A DNA stretch of 64,000 bases, taken from NCBI GenBank assembly GCA_016713885.1, contig JADJOF010000001.1:62001-126000 (forward strand). Reading direction: 5' to 3'. This stretch comes from Bdellovibrionales bacterium. GTDB taxonomy: Bacteria; Bdellovibrionota; Bdellovibrionia; Bdellovibrionales; JAMPXM01. Within the stretch, counting starts at the first letter, position 1; each line of letters opens with the position of its first letter. The position numbers and the translations under genes are program-made. This document shows, one piece after another, positions 17,299 through 25,847 of this stretch. Below the pieces are notes generated by a model. It worked only from the letters and a program-made list of their open reading frames with translations, had not been told where the DNA came from and did not search any database.

Positions 17299-17844
17299 AT
17301 GAAAAGACCCGCAGAGCTCAAGGACCTTATGGAACAAGAGAATCTGCATCTGCAACGACTCTCAGAGCTCGTAAAAGAGGCTGTCGAAGAGGAGCAACTT
17401 CTCTCTTCCCGCCTCATTGAGCTCGAAGAAGACAAAGAGCTGCGTTTTGGCGATCGGCTCTCCGATAAGGTTGCCGAGTTTGGCGGAAGCTGGCGCTTCA
17501 TCATCGGCTTTTTCGTTACTCTTTTCAGTTGGATTATCGGCAATATATGGTTTCTCGGCAGCCGCCCGTTTGATCCCTATCCGTTCATTCTTTTGAATCT
17601 CGTGCTCTCGTGCCTGGCCGCGATACAAGCGCCAATTATTATGATGAGCCAGAACCGCCGCGAAGAGAAAGATCGTCGCCGCGCTAAAAGCGACTATATG
17701 ATTAACTTAAAAGCAGAGATGGAAGTCCGCAGCCTGCACGCCAAGATCGATCTACTCATCGCAGAACAGATGAAGTCGCTCTTCGCTATTCAGAAGTCGC
17801 AAATGGATCTTCTTCTTAAAATTGAGCACTCATTAAAGAAGTAA
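17299..17844 (+). CDS. DUF1003 membrane protein
   Basis: A 181-residue protein of the DUF1003 family, recognised from FGDRLSDKVAEFGGSWRFII, a first TM helix, a short loop (SRPFDPYPFILLNLVLSCLA) and a second TM helix ending APIIMMSQNRREEKDR. The N-terminal 50 residues form a charged coiled coil. The C-terminal helix (SDYMINLKAEMEVRSLHAKI) is cytoplasmic. The function is unknown. It sits 6 bp after hflX and is likely co-transcribed. Confidence 0.85.
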   Translation: MKRPAELKDLMEQENLHLQRLSELVKEAVEEEQLLSSRLIELEEDKELRFGDRLSDKVAEFGGSWRFIIGFFVTLFSWIIGNIWFLGSRPFDPYPFILLNLVLSCLAAIQAPIIMMSQNRREEKDRRRAKSDYMINLKAEMEVRSLHAKIDLLIAEQMKSLFAIQKSQMDLLLKIEHSLKK

Positions 17845-17846
17845 GA

Positions 17847-19082
17847 CTATTCATGAAAGTCGAGGTCCTTGTGAAAGGTCTCATCGAGCTTCCAAAGACT
17901 TAAAAGTGCGACGACAAACGAGACGACCCCGATCACCACGGCGGAACCAATGACACCCGCCGTTGGAATTAAAGCCTTAAAACCCAACGTCTGCGGAATT
18001 GTTGCCGCTCGAACAAAGTTTGGAACCGATGTCGTCACTGTCGCGCGAATATTTGTGCCAAACTGTTCGGCCGCGACCTGTACAAACATGGCCCAGTAAC
18101 CAGCGCCGACTCCCATCAAACAGCAGGTCGCATAGAAACTCGATAGACTCGAATGCGGAAGTACCAGGTGGACGGCGACGCCAAAGATCGTCAGCAAAAT
18201 ATAAAATAAAATTGCCCGACGTCGAGACCTCATCGCCTGACTGACGAGACCGCTTGAAAGGTCGCCAATCGCTAATCCGATGTATCCCCACATCACAGCC
18301 TGTCCCCCAGTCGGAAGCTCGACCATTCCAAATGCTTTGCCAAACTCAGGGGCAAGAGTGAACAGAACCGAAACCACATACCAGATCGGCACGCCTATCA
18401 AAATACAATAGAGGAACTTCAAGAATGTGGCACGACGACGAATGAGCATTAGAATGTTGCCTCGATCGCGTTTTTCGTTTTTTAGCGATTCAAAGAGTCC
18501 CGACTCGGTCACTCCCACGCGCAAGAGGAGAATGGCGAAGCCCATCACGCCACCAATAATATAGCAGGTCCTCCAACTCAGAACCTCCCCCAGCAAAGCA
18601 CCGACGACCGCACCAAGAATACCGACCGTTGCGATGATGGTCGTACCAAGGCCTCGGATATTTCGCGGCAGAATTTCTGAAATCAACGTGATGCCCGCGC
18701 CAAGCTCGCCCGCAAGTCCGACGCCGGCAATAAACCGCAAGATCGCGTACTGCTCAATATTCTGCACAAATCCATTCAAGAAGTTTGCAATTGAGTACAT
18801 CACAATCGAGCCCAAGAGCACCGATAGTCGACCGCGCTTATCACCCAGAACACCCCAAATCAGACCGCCGATAAGAAGGCCCGCCATCTGCGTGTTGATC
18901 AAAATCACACCCTTAGCCAAAACCTCGTCTTCGGCAAAGCCAAGGTCTTTGAGACTCTGCACCCGAACAATCGAAAACAGCAGCAGATCATAAATGTCGA
19001 CAAAGTAGCCCAGGGCCGCGACTAAAACGGCGAGCCAAACCTGACGTGGAACAGCTTGAAGCTCTGCTTTTGATACCGGCAT
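17847..19082 (-). CDS. MFS transporter, metabolite:H+ symporter-like
   Basis: A 411-residue twelve-TM protein. Loop 2-3 reads GVLGDKRGRLSVLLGS, a classic MFS motif A (GxLaDrxGrr), and ELGAGITLISEILPRNIRGLGTT in TM4-TM5 matches the sugar/aromatic-acid symporter group (motif PxxxRG). A good ribosome site (AAGAGG) precedes the ATG. It is probably an importer of an organic acid or polyol, but the substrate is not determinable. Its stop lies 2 bp from the convergent DUF1003 gene. Confidence 0.85.
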   Translation of the reverse strand: MPVSKAELQAVPRQVWLAVLVAALGYFVDIYDLLLFSIVRVQSLKDLGFAEDEVLAKGVILINTQMAGLLIGGLIWGVLGDKRGRLSVLLGSIVMYSIANFLNGFVQNIEQYAILRFIAGVGLAGELGAGITLISEILPRNIRGLGTTIIATVGILGAVVGALLGEVLSWRTCYIIGGVMGFAILLLRVGVTESGLFESLKNEKRDRGNILMLIRRRATFLKFLYCILIGVPIWYVVSVLFTLAPEFGKAFGMVELPTGGQAVMWGYIGLAIGDLSSGLVSQAMRSRRRAILFYILLTIFGVAVHLVLPHSSLSSFYATCCLMGVGAGYWAMFVQVAAEQFGTNIRATVTTSVPNFVRAATIPQTLGFKALIPTAGVIGSAVVIGVVSFVVALLSLWKLDETFHKDLDFHE

Positions 19083-19200
19083 TGAAACCTCTTTTCCCGA
19101 CCGTTGACCTTATCGGCAAAGGCTCAACACGACAAGCCGCTGCAAGGCACATGTCATTCTGTATTTGTCATTAAAGATCGGGGTCGAATAACATCCCTGC

Positions 19201-20532
19201 ATGGCGCCAGAGCACATTGAAAAGTCAGTCGACCTACTCTTCGAAAAGATGGCCTTTCTCTTATCAAAATCGACCGAGGTCGGCCGTCTGCTGGCCCTTG
19301 GGTTCTTGGTCTACGTCGTATACGTGCTCGCTCCGATACAGTGGACACAGAACTATCCACAGTGGTCGAGATTATACCTTGTGACCGATCGCTACTGGCT
19401 CACGCTACTTATCGGTTTTGCATCTTACTTTTATCGATGGCTACCTCGCGCATGGCTTCACGCCACAGTGACTGTCGGAGCGTGGGCGGCAAGCTCAGCT
19501 CTTATCGGCGTCTCCAGCCCATGGATCCTGGCATATCCTTTCTATATTTTAGTAGGGTTTGGCCTTTTGAAATGCCTTGATGCCCATCGCACCTCTCTCA
19601 GGAGATGGGCCGTATCAATCGCTCTTATTGGAGGCTTTTTAGTTTGCATGTACGCAGCGGGAATTGTCGGCACTACGGTTTCAGCGAAGTATTTTCAGCT
19701 TTTTTGGACCGTACATCCAGAGTACGCCCTTATAACACTTCTATTCTATTGCTGGAGTATGCCCGAGTTGAAGCATGCAGGCGATAACCCGGCTCCTCTC
19801 ATTCTTGTTCCAGCCAATATATCCTATCCACTTCCTTTGCCAGCGCGATCTCAGATTGAAAGAACAGATATTAAGAAAATCATCGTTCTGTGGTGGCGAG
19901 GCCTATTGAATGTCGTTGTCGCACTCGGACTCTTTAGCCTCTGCCTGATTGTCGGCAACCGTGAACTGCCGGCTTCTCCAGGCATCGCAGCAGTCTATCA
20001 GTACTTCTATTTTCTCATTTTTATCTCGGCCTCGATGAACTTTCTCACCGGACTCATTCGAATGTACGGGGTCGACGCACCGCCCGCTTCTCGCTATGTC
20101 GCGTTTGCGAACTCGCCTCTTGACGTCTGGAGACGAGGCGCCTCGCATATCTATTCAATGGTTCTGCAGTTTGTCTTTATTCCGGTGATGCGTCGTAGTC
20201 GGTCAACGCTCGTCACCGCTGCGGCGTGCGTGATTTTTATTTCTTTTCAGATGTTTTTCTTTCACGAAATCGGCGTGCGCGCATTCTACTCATTTATCTT
20301 TCCTCAATTCGGCACCGCTTCGCACTATGTAAAAGCGGCGTTGCTATACACCGCGGCTTTTGCCCTTGGCTGGCTGCTCCTGGTTATTGCGTGGCAGGTG
20401 ACAATTGAACGTCGAAAAGGAAGCCTTGTTGGCCCAGCTGGAGTATGGCTTCGGATTGTATTGAATCACGTTCTTGTCATCGCTCTCATGGTCGCCCTCA
20501 GTAAAGTCGGCTCCGTCCTTGGCTCAATATGA
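19201..20532 (+). CDS. MBOAT-like polytopic membrane protein
   Basis: A 443-residue protein with about ten to twelve hydrophobic helices. The region near residues 300-360 reads RYVAFANSPLDVWRRGASHI, then LQFVFIPVMRR, then ISFQMFFFHEIG. This follows the MBOAT O-acyltransferase pattern (DFWRRWHxSLS, YIPL, LWHG), with the likely catalytic His in FFFHE but the first motif His replaced. MBOAT proteins such as DltB and AlgI move acyl groups across or onto envelope molecules. Its stop overlaps the ATP-grasp start by 4 bp. It may be the export or transfer step of the adjacent cluster. The start is uncertain because no strong ribosome site was seen. Confidence 0.6.
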   Translation: MAPEHIEKSVDLLFEKMAFLLSKSTEVGRLLALGFLVYVVYVLAPIQWTQNYPQWSRLYLVTDRYWLTLLIGFASYFYRWLPRAWLHATVTVGAWAASSALIGVSSPWILAYPFYILVGFGLLKCLDAHRTSLRRWAVSIALIGGFLVCMYAAGIVGTTVSAKYFQLFWTVHPEYALITLLFYCWSMPELKHAGDNPAPLILVPANISYPLPLPARSQIERTDIKKIIVLWWRGLLNVVVALGLFSLCLIVGNRELPASPGIAAVYQYFYFLIFISASMNFLTGLIRMYGVDAPPASRYVAFANSPLDVWRRGASHIYSMVLQFVFIPVMRRSRSTLVTAAACVIFISFQMFFFHEIGVRAFYSFIFPQFGTASHYVKAALLYTAAFALGWLLLVIAWQVTIERRKGSLVGPAGVWLRIVLNHVLVIALMVALSKVGSVLGSI

Positions 20533-21764
20533 ATGTGATTCCAAGCTGTCATCTACGGCGAATACTTTTCTTCAACTTTGCGATCGATCAACTCTGGGAC
20601 CATTCCGGTCTTTTGAAAACTGTGTTCCCACACCGCATTCCCGAGTCGGAACGCATCGTCCGGTCCGTCGAAGACCTTGCTCTCTACGCAACTCGCCCGG
20701 GCGATATCGCGCTTATTTCATCGCCGGCGACCTCAGCGCTTATCAGAGAAGATTTACCCATCGGCAGTCTAGACTTGAGAACGATAAAGACCAATCCCTA
20801 CGACACCGGTCTATGGCTAGCCGAAGTCGAGGCCTGCCTAAAAGATGATTTTGCTACTTCCGAATTTGAGCTTTGGCCCATTGGCCTTTCTACGCTTGAG
20901 CGACAGCTCATAAAACGTAATCCGCAACTCCGTCTACCTTCCTGGTTGGACACGAATACTGACTTTGCTGAACTCAACCGAAAATCGACGATCCTCGACT
21001 GGGCACGGATCGGAAAATCAAATTGCCCTCCAACCGAAGTCATCACTACGACCTCGCTCTTAAACAAAATGAGCAATCGAGCGTTTCAATACCCGATGGT
21101 ACTAAAGGCCGATTTTTCATCGGGAGGAGGAGGAAATTTTCTGATCCGAAGTGAAGACGACACGCAATTTCGAGTTCTAAAACGCCGACTAGAAGGACAC
21201 GAGAGTCTCGACGCACTATGGGTGGCCCAGCGATGGGAAGATGGTTTCGACAATTTAAGTGTGTATGGCTGGGCCGATGACTCCGAACCTGAGGTCTGTC
21301 GCGTTGACTACGACGAGAACGGCCTTTCAAGCCGACATAGACCATCGAAAAACCTGCAGCAGAATTCTGCCTGTCGGGATTGCTTCTTAAAGATCAGTGC
21401 TCATTTGCAAACTCTTGGCTACCGAGGGCCATTCGGCTTGGACTTACTTTTCGATCAGAAGAAAGAGACACAAGTCCCATCCCTCATCGACGCCAACATC
21501 AGACTGACGAAGACCCATTTGATCTCGATTGCCGCCGAACGCCTTGGATTCGGAAATGATTGGATCAGTCTTCGACTTCGAACACGGAGTGGGTCAATTC
21601 AAGATTTCCTCAATAAAATCGAGAACAGCGACGATCTGCGCCCTTACCACCAAGCCGATAGTCGCGAAGTCTCTCTCTTCGTCTCTCTAGGTCATCCAGA
21701 TCGAGAACAGTACGCGGCCGACCTTTTCGCTCGTCTAACGACCGGCGAAAGTAGACAGCTTTAG
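20529..21764 (+). CDS. ATP-grasp family ligase
   Basis: A 411-residue protein with the ATP-grasp pattern in its second half: YPMVLKADFSSGGGGNFLIR (nucleotide-binding Lys and glycine loop, about residues 190-210), WVAQRWEDGFDNLSVYGW, and a metal-binding end GPFGLDLLFD with SLIDANIRLTKTH. Such enzymes join a carboxylate to an amine or thiol through an acyl phosphate. The N-terminal 150 residues are not recognised. It is translationally coupled to the MBOAT-like gene, and a desaturase-like gene follows 22 bp later. It faces the adenylation/carrier operon and probably acts on the same product. Confidence 0.68.
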   Translation: MNVIPSCHLRRILFFNFAIDQLWDHSGLLKTVFPHRIPESERIVRSVEDLALYATRPGDIALISSPATSALIREDLPIGSLDLRTIKTNPYDTGLWLAEVEACLKDDFATSEFELWPIGLSTLERQLIKRNPQLRLPSWLDTNTDFAELNRKSTILDWARIGKSNCPPTEVITTTSLLNKMSNRAFQYPMVLKADFSSGGGGNFLIRSEDDTQFRVLKRRLEGHESLDALWVAQRWEDGFDNLSVYGWADDSEPEVCRVDYDENGLSSRHRPSKNLQQNSACRDCFLKISAHLQTLGYRGPFGLDLLFDQKKETQVPSLIDANIRLTKTHLISIAAERLGFGNDWISLRLRTRSGSIQDFLNKIENSDDLRPYHQADSREVSLFVSLGHPDREQYAADLFARLTTGESRQL

Positions 21765-21786
21765 TGCGACAACCTATTCTTTATGA

Positions 21787-22692
21787 ATGATTTCAGACGC
21801 TGCGGCCAACGAAGAACGACCTTTTGAAAAGATCGAGCATTGGCGTTTCTATTGGGACTGGATTTGGTCTGTAGGCCCGATCCTTGGCTGCGCAATTCTG
21901 TGCGAACAGGTTGGCTTTTATTTTTATCCCATCGCAATCTACGTCATCGGCAATCGATTCTTTCGCCTCGCCACTCTTGGACACGAAGGTCTCCATCATT
22001 TGATTTCGAGAAATGTGAAATGGAATACATTTCTTGCCCGATACCTCTGCCATTTTCCGACCATCTCATCGCACAGTCGATACAAGGCAATTCACCTCCT
22101 TCACCACCGCTATCTCGGCGAAGCTGCAGATCCAGACCGCTATGTGTACGAGGAGTATCCCGAGCCCTTTAGTCGTTGGTTAAAACGCATCGCTATTGAT
22201 CTTGCGACCGGTCGAATATTTTACGAGTTTCTCGAGTACTATACTGAGTTGCCCGAACGCATTCGAGTTCGGCTCGGAGGAAAGCCACGACTTCTACCGC
22301 TCGTTAAGTCAGACTTCTGGGAGTACACGATCTTCTGGATCATCGCCTTCTCAACCATCACCTATTTTGATGCGTGGCGCCCGATGCTGCTTTACTACTT
22401 CGGACCGGCCTACCTTCACATGCCGCTGATCCAGCTTGCCAATGGAATGCAGCACGGAGCCTTCAAGGGAAGAACCGAAAGCAGAAGCCAGGCTGATCCA
22501 TATTGGATTGTCGACTTCTTTATTCCGCTCGATCTCAACATGCACTTCGAACACCACCAGAATCCTCGAGTGCCTCACTACCATCTTCGCCAATACGGTG
22601 ACGATCTTCGGCGCAGAGGACTGCTGCCCGACCACAACCGTTCGACACTTCTTGATTCGCTTAAAATTATTTTCAATCGGAAATCTGAATAG
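21787..22692 (+). CDS. Fatty-acid desaturase-like di-iron membrane enzyme
   Basis: A 301-residue integral membrane protein with all three histidine boxes of the membrane di-iron family: GHEGLHH near residue 64, HLLHH near 102 and HFEHHQNPRVPHYH near 255. Hydrophobic pairs flank the boxes. Members desaturate or hydroxylate fatty acyl chains or carotenoids using O2 and electrons. It is the last gene of the plus arm, 11 bp from the end of the convergent carrier-protein operon, so the substrate may be a carrier- or lipid-bound acyl group made by this cluster. Confidence 0.85.
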   Translation: MISDAAANEERPFEKIEHWRFYWDWIWSVGPILGCAILCEQVGFYFYPIAIYVIGNRFFRLATLGHEGLHHLISRNVKWNTFLARYLCHFPTISSHSRYKAIHLLHHRYLGEAADPDRYVYEEYPEPFSRWLKRIAIDLATGRIFYEFLEYYTELPERIRVRLGGKPRLLPLVKSDFWEYTIFWIIAFSTITYFDAWRPMLLYYFGPAYLHMPLIQLANGMQHGAFKGRTESRSQADPYWIVDFFIPLDLNMHFEHHQNPRVPHYHLRQYGDDLRRRGLLPDHNRSTLLDSLKIIFNRKSE

Positions 22693-22703
22693 GCATCTCG
22701 ACT

Positions 22704-23342
22704 TTAATAGACGAATCTCATTTCTCCGCGGAATGAACAAAACCCATTTGCCGTCGCCAATCGCGGTCGCATAACTCCCAACCATCGATTCAGCAGCATT
22801 CTTTTGCTGTCAAAATTAAGCTCAGACAGCTCACCATCTCGGTCGAGATATCGGACCGCGATCTCATCGGCGGAGGTATGAAATGGTGCAAATTGACGTG
22901 TTAAGATAGAGCGCGTTTCGACATCGATGAAGTCGATGTCGATCGTACGCCCGGCCAAAAGCTGATCCATTTCGCCCAACAAAACAAAAGGCAGCGAGGC
23001 CGATACCGCCGATAACCTCGCGAGAGGTATTTTGGTAGATCCAAATATCAACTCGCGATCGTTCATCGTCGCCGCGTAAGCAATACCCTCTGTTCGATGG
23101 TTTTCAGCATATGTAATTGACCGATCGCGACCAACGATCAGTTCAATCGAAAGATCAGCCGGCCCAGTTGAATTCATGGCCTGATAGTCCCCACGAATTA
23201 AAAGTCCAACATTCGATGCTGAAATTGACCGTAAATACCGAAAACGGGCAATGCCTTGTCGATCCCAGATCGTTGCGCTCGCGCTACGGGACGTCGCCAA
23301 AATAGATCTTGTCCACTTCAATTCGACGTCTTGGACAGTCAC
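22704..23342 (-). CDS. Hypothetical protein of the carrier-protein operon
   Basis: A 212-residue protein starting at a GTG that overlaps the carrier protein's stop (GTGA). It has no signal peptide or membrane helix; predicted content is mostly beta strand (GLLIRGDYQAMN, DLSIELIVGRDRSITY, TIDIDFIDVETRSI). I do not recognise the family. As the last of six tightly overlapping genes it most likely serves the same pathway, perhaps as an accessory or release factor. Confidence 0.6.
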   Translation of the reverse strand: MTVQDVELKWTRSILATSRSASATIWDRQGIARFRYLRSISASNVGLLIRGDYQAMNSTGPADLSIELIVGRDRSITYAENHRTEGIAYAATMNDRELIFGSTKIPLARLSAVSASLPFVLLGEMDQLLAGRTIDIDFIDVETRSILTRQFAPFHTSADEIAVRYLDRDGELSELNFDSKRMLLNRWLGVMRPRLATANGFCSFRGEMRFVY

Positions 23343-23584
23343 GTCTCAACCTTATGCTTATCTCTCAGTAGTGCAGATATTTTCTGAAATGTCTGAAATT
23401 GATCGTAGCCAATATCTGTATTCTCAATACGAATCTTAAATTCGTCTTCGATCAGGAGAACGAACTGCACGAGTGTCAACGAGTCCAAGGCGCCAGCACT
23501 AAAAAGATTAGCGTCATCTGAAAGACTGTCGACACTCTGAACGACATTCATCTGTTTCAAGATCGATCGAAGTTTATTGCTCAT
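23339..23584 (-). CDS. Acyl/peptidyl carrier protein
   Basis: An 81-residue carrier protein. The ATG at 23584, not the open-frame ATG at 23605, is preceded by GGAGAGAAACG and overlaps the upstream stop by 4 bp. Phosphopantetheine attachment is at Ser35 in GALDSLTLVQFVLLIEDEF, the expected helix-2 site (usual motif DSL). It would carry the substrate activated by the adenylation enzyme of the same operon. The family also includes D-alanyl carrier protein DltC and stand-alone PCPs. Confidence 0.9.
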   Translation of the reverse strand: MSNKLRSILKQMNVVQSVDSLSDDANLFSAGALDSLTLVQFVLLIEDEFKIRIENTDIGYDQFQTFQKISALLRDKHKVET

Positions 23585-24753
23585 CGTTTCTCTCCGGCGT
23601 CGCATTGATAAAGCTTAAAGTTCTTATGAGTCGTCTCTATGAGTTTTCCATTCTGCAGTACAAACTCGCGCGGGAGATCCTGCCCGATAAAATACGGCAC
23701 CCCGGCGGTCACTCCATATGCCCCAGCCTTAGGAAAGACCAACCAATCCCCTCGTCGCAGCCGCGACGATACGGCGACACGCGGATGTAAAATATCATGA
23801 CCAAGACAGAGCGAACCAGCAACGACGAATTCGTGAATCCCCTGCGCTTCCAAAGGTTGTCCGTTTCGAAATGCCATCACGCCCGAGGTCCCCTGTGGAG
23901 AATTAAGGCTCACGAATGGGCTCCCCAGATGCTGCAATCCGCCATTAACAATAACTTGCCGTAATCCTCGTCCGGTATTCTTCACCGACAGAACCTGAGC
24001 CGCATAAAGTCCAGCGTTCGCCACCATCGCGCGTCCGACTTCGAAATCAATCGGCCGATCGAGCTGGTATGGCGCCGGTTCAAGATGGGAGAAGTCCACA
24101 CCGAGGCCTGGGCCAATAAAGTACCGCGCGTCCTCCATATAGCTTGCTGGGCTGTGCTCCATCCAGGCAGCCATGTGATCACATGTTTTCCGCAATCGAT
24201 CCCACGAGAACGTCTCGCGTCCAAGATACGCATGAAGCCCTCGCAGCCGGCCGTCCCATCGAGAAACCATCGACAGTTGATCACCCCTATTCACTCCCAG
24301 CTTTGGAGAAAACAGATCGTCCTGATGCATGCGAACGCTCAGTCTTTGGCAACCCGCCTTCAACGCCGACGCAAACTCCTCTAGCGAATCGATATGAACG
24401 ACGCTAACGCCCATGTCGACAGCGCAACGTAAAGACGCATCGGTTTTTCCTGGGCCCGACATGGAAATTCGATGGCCCGGAAGCCCCAGACTTCGACAGT
24501 ACTCAAGTTCTGCATGAGAAGAGATATCGAGTCCGTCGACAAGATCGAAAAGCGCGCGAACCAAAGGCAGATGGGGGTTACTCTTGAGACTGAAAAATAG
24601 CCGCACATCGGAGTGCAATCCACTCAAGATCGATCGAAGGCCAGTCACATTTGCGGCCACCTGTTCAAGATCATAGACGAAGAAGGCTTCGTCGTTCTCT
24701 GCGAGATCACGCCAGTTCAAACCAGAAAGTGTGGTCAACAACAAGTTGTTCAT
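23581..24753 (-). CDS. PLP-dependent group IV decarboxylase-like enzyme (PLP2)
   Basis: A 390-residue fold-type III PLP enzyme related to diaminopimelate, ornithine and arginine decarboxylases. The Schiff-base Lys is Lys57 (FFSLKSNP). The phosphate-binding segments are LGPGLG and FEVGRAMV (238-241), the second-domain catalytic Cys is Cys316 (GSLCLGHDIL) and the PLP-contacting Tyr is in GAYG (343-347). The usual HIGSQ motif is replaced by HAYLGRE. The family resembles enzymes next to acyl-CoA ligase and carrier-protein genes in exosortase-linked polysaccharide clusters. It overlaps both neighbours by 4 bp. The substrate may be a carrier-bound or free amino acid. Confidence 0.85.
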   Translation of the reverse strand: MNNLLLTTLSGLNWRDLAENDEAFFVYDLEQVAANVTGLRSILSGLHSDVRLFFSLKSNPHLPLVRALFDLVDGLDISSHAELEYCRSLGLPGHRISMSGPGKTDASLRCAVDMGVSVVHIDSLEEFASALKAGCQRLSVRMHQDDLFSPKLGVNRGDQLSMVSRWDGRLRGLHAYLGRETFSWDRLRKTCDHMAAWMEHSPASYMEDARYFIGPGLGVDFSHLEPAPYQLDRPIDFEVGRAMVANAGLYAAQVLSVKNTGRGLRQVIVNGGLQHLGSPFVSLNSPQGTSGVMAFRNGQPLEAQGIHEFVVAGSLCLGHDILHPRVAVSSRLRRGDWLVFPKAGAYGVTAGVPYFIGQDLPREFVLQNGKLIETTHKNFKLYQCDAGEKR

Positions 24754-25847
24754 AGAAACGCCGAATCCATTTTAGTCGGACCGTATTTCGCAATTTCTTG
24801 TGTGAGCGAATCCCCAATGGTCGCAGGAATGTGTTTAACAAAAACCCTTCGCTCATAAGAAAAGACGTCGGCGCTCAAATGCTGAAAGGATGCCACCGGC
24901 TCGTCCCGAAAAAGAAGACACCTCAGGTTACTGTGAAACGCATAGTTCGCAACTTCTTCAAAGAGATTTTTCTTGTGTCGAACACCGTCAACCTTCGATG
25001 CGACACTCAAGCAGGTGATGCCAATCGGCAAAATGTCACCGACCTTTGCATCCCAAAGTCCCGACCGCCGAAATCGTTCGACCATGAGTCCCTGGCGCTC
25101 AGTCGTTCGATAGCGACGCCCCTGCGTCTCATTAAAAAGAAGAACTGCCGCGACAACCGCATCGTCACTTGCAATCCAAAATAGCCTTGCGCTGGGATCA
25201 ACATGCGCCATCACATCGATGATTGAGCGATCGACTCTTGGACTAAAGAATGTTCGTCTCTCGGCAAGTAAGTCGAGCCAATTTGAAATGAGGCTGGACG
25301 GCGCATCCATCAACAAACTCGATTGAACCGCAGCCGCATCAGACGAAGACGATACAGGTGGTGGATGAAACAAAAAGAGCTGTGACAGACTCGTCTGACT
25401 TGGAAAAACAAAATCTACGCCTCTATAGGTGCCATGAGGCGGACAGACATCAAGTAGGCCCGGCACGTGCTCAACACCAAATGTTAAGCACTTCTGTCGT
25501 CGATTGAGATCGAAAAAATCTTCGGTTCTAAATGCGAGAAGCTGGTCGAGTGCACCCGACCGCCGGTACTCAGGATGAATAAATAGGTCTGTATCAAGAT
25601 AAGTCGTGACCGCGGGATCGACACCAGAAATGGCGGTCGGCACCAAGCCGCTACAGCCGACGAGACGAAGCCCATCAAAGAGACCGTAGTAACGAACATC
25701 GCCTCGGCAATGGTGAATATAGACCCGCGTAAAGTCGTCCGCGCGATCCTCCCAAAGCTGAAGACGACCATCGTTTTGAGCTAAACTCGTCAATCTCCAC
25801 AAGTCCGTCACTTCTTGCTGATCAAGCACACGACATGTGAGTTTCAT
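24750..25847 (-). CDS. Tandem GNAT-like acyltransferase
   Basis: A 365-residue protein. The ATG at 25847 overlaps the upstream stop (ATGA); the longer open frame would run deep into the previous gene and is rejected. The N-terminal half has a GNAT core: LVGCSGLVP strands followed by DLFIHPEYRRSGALDQLL, an acetyl-CoA pyrophosphate loop variant (R-x-x-G-A). The C-terminal half shows a second, weaker GNAT-like domain. It lies between the two PLP genes and overlaps both. It may acylate the amine or amino acid handled by them. Confidence 0.65.
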   Translation of the reverse strand: MKLTCRVLDQQEVTDLWRLTSLAQNDGRLQLWEDRADDFTRVYIHHCRGDVRYYGLFDGLRLVGCSGLVPTAISGVDPAVTTYLDTDLFIHPEYRRSGALDQLLAFRTEDFFDLNRRQKCLTFGVEHVPGLLDVCPPHGTYRGVDFVFPSQTSLSQLFLFHPPPVSSSSDAAAVQSSLLMDAPSSLISNWLDLLAERRTFFSPRVDRSIIDVMAHVDPSARLFWIASDDAVVAAVLLFNETQGRRYRTTERQGLMVERFRRSGLWDAKVGDILPIGITCLSVASKVDGVRHKKNLFEEVANYAFHSNLRCLLFRDEPVASFQHLSADVFSYERRVFVKHIPATIGDSLTQEIAKYGPTKMDSAFL

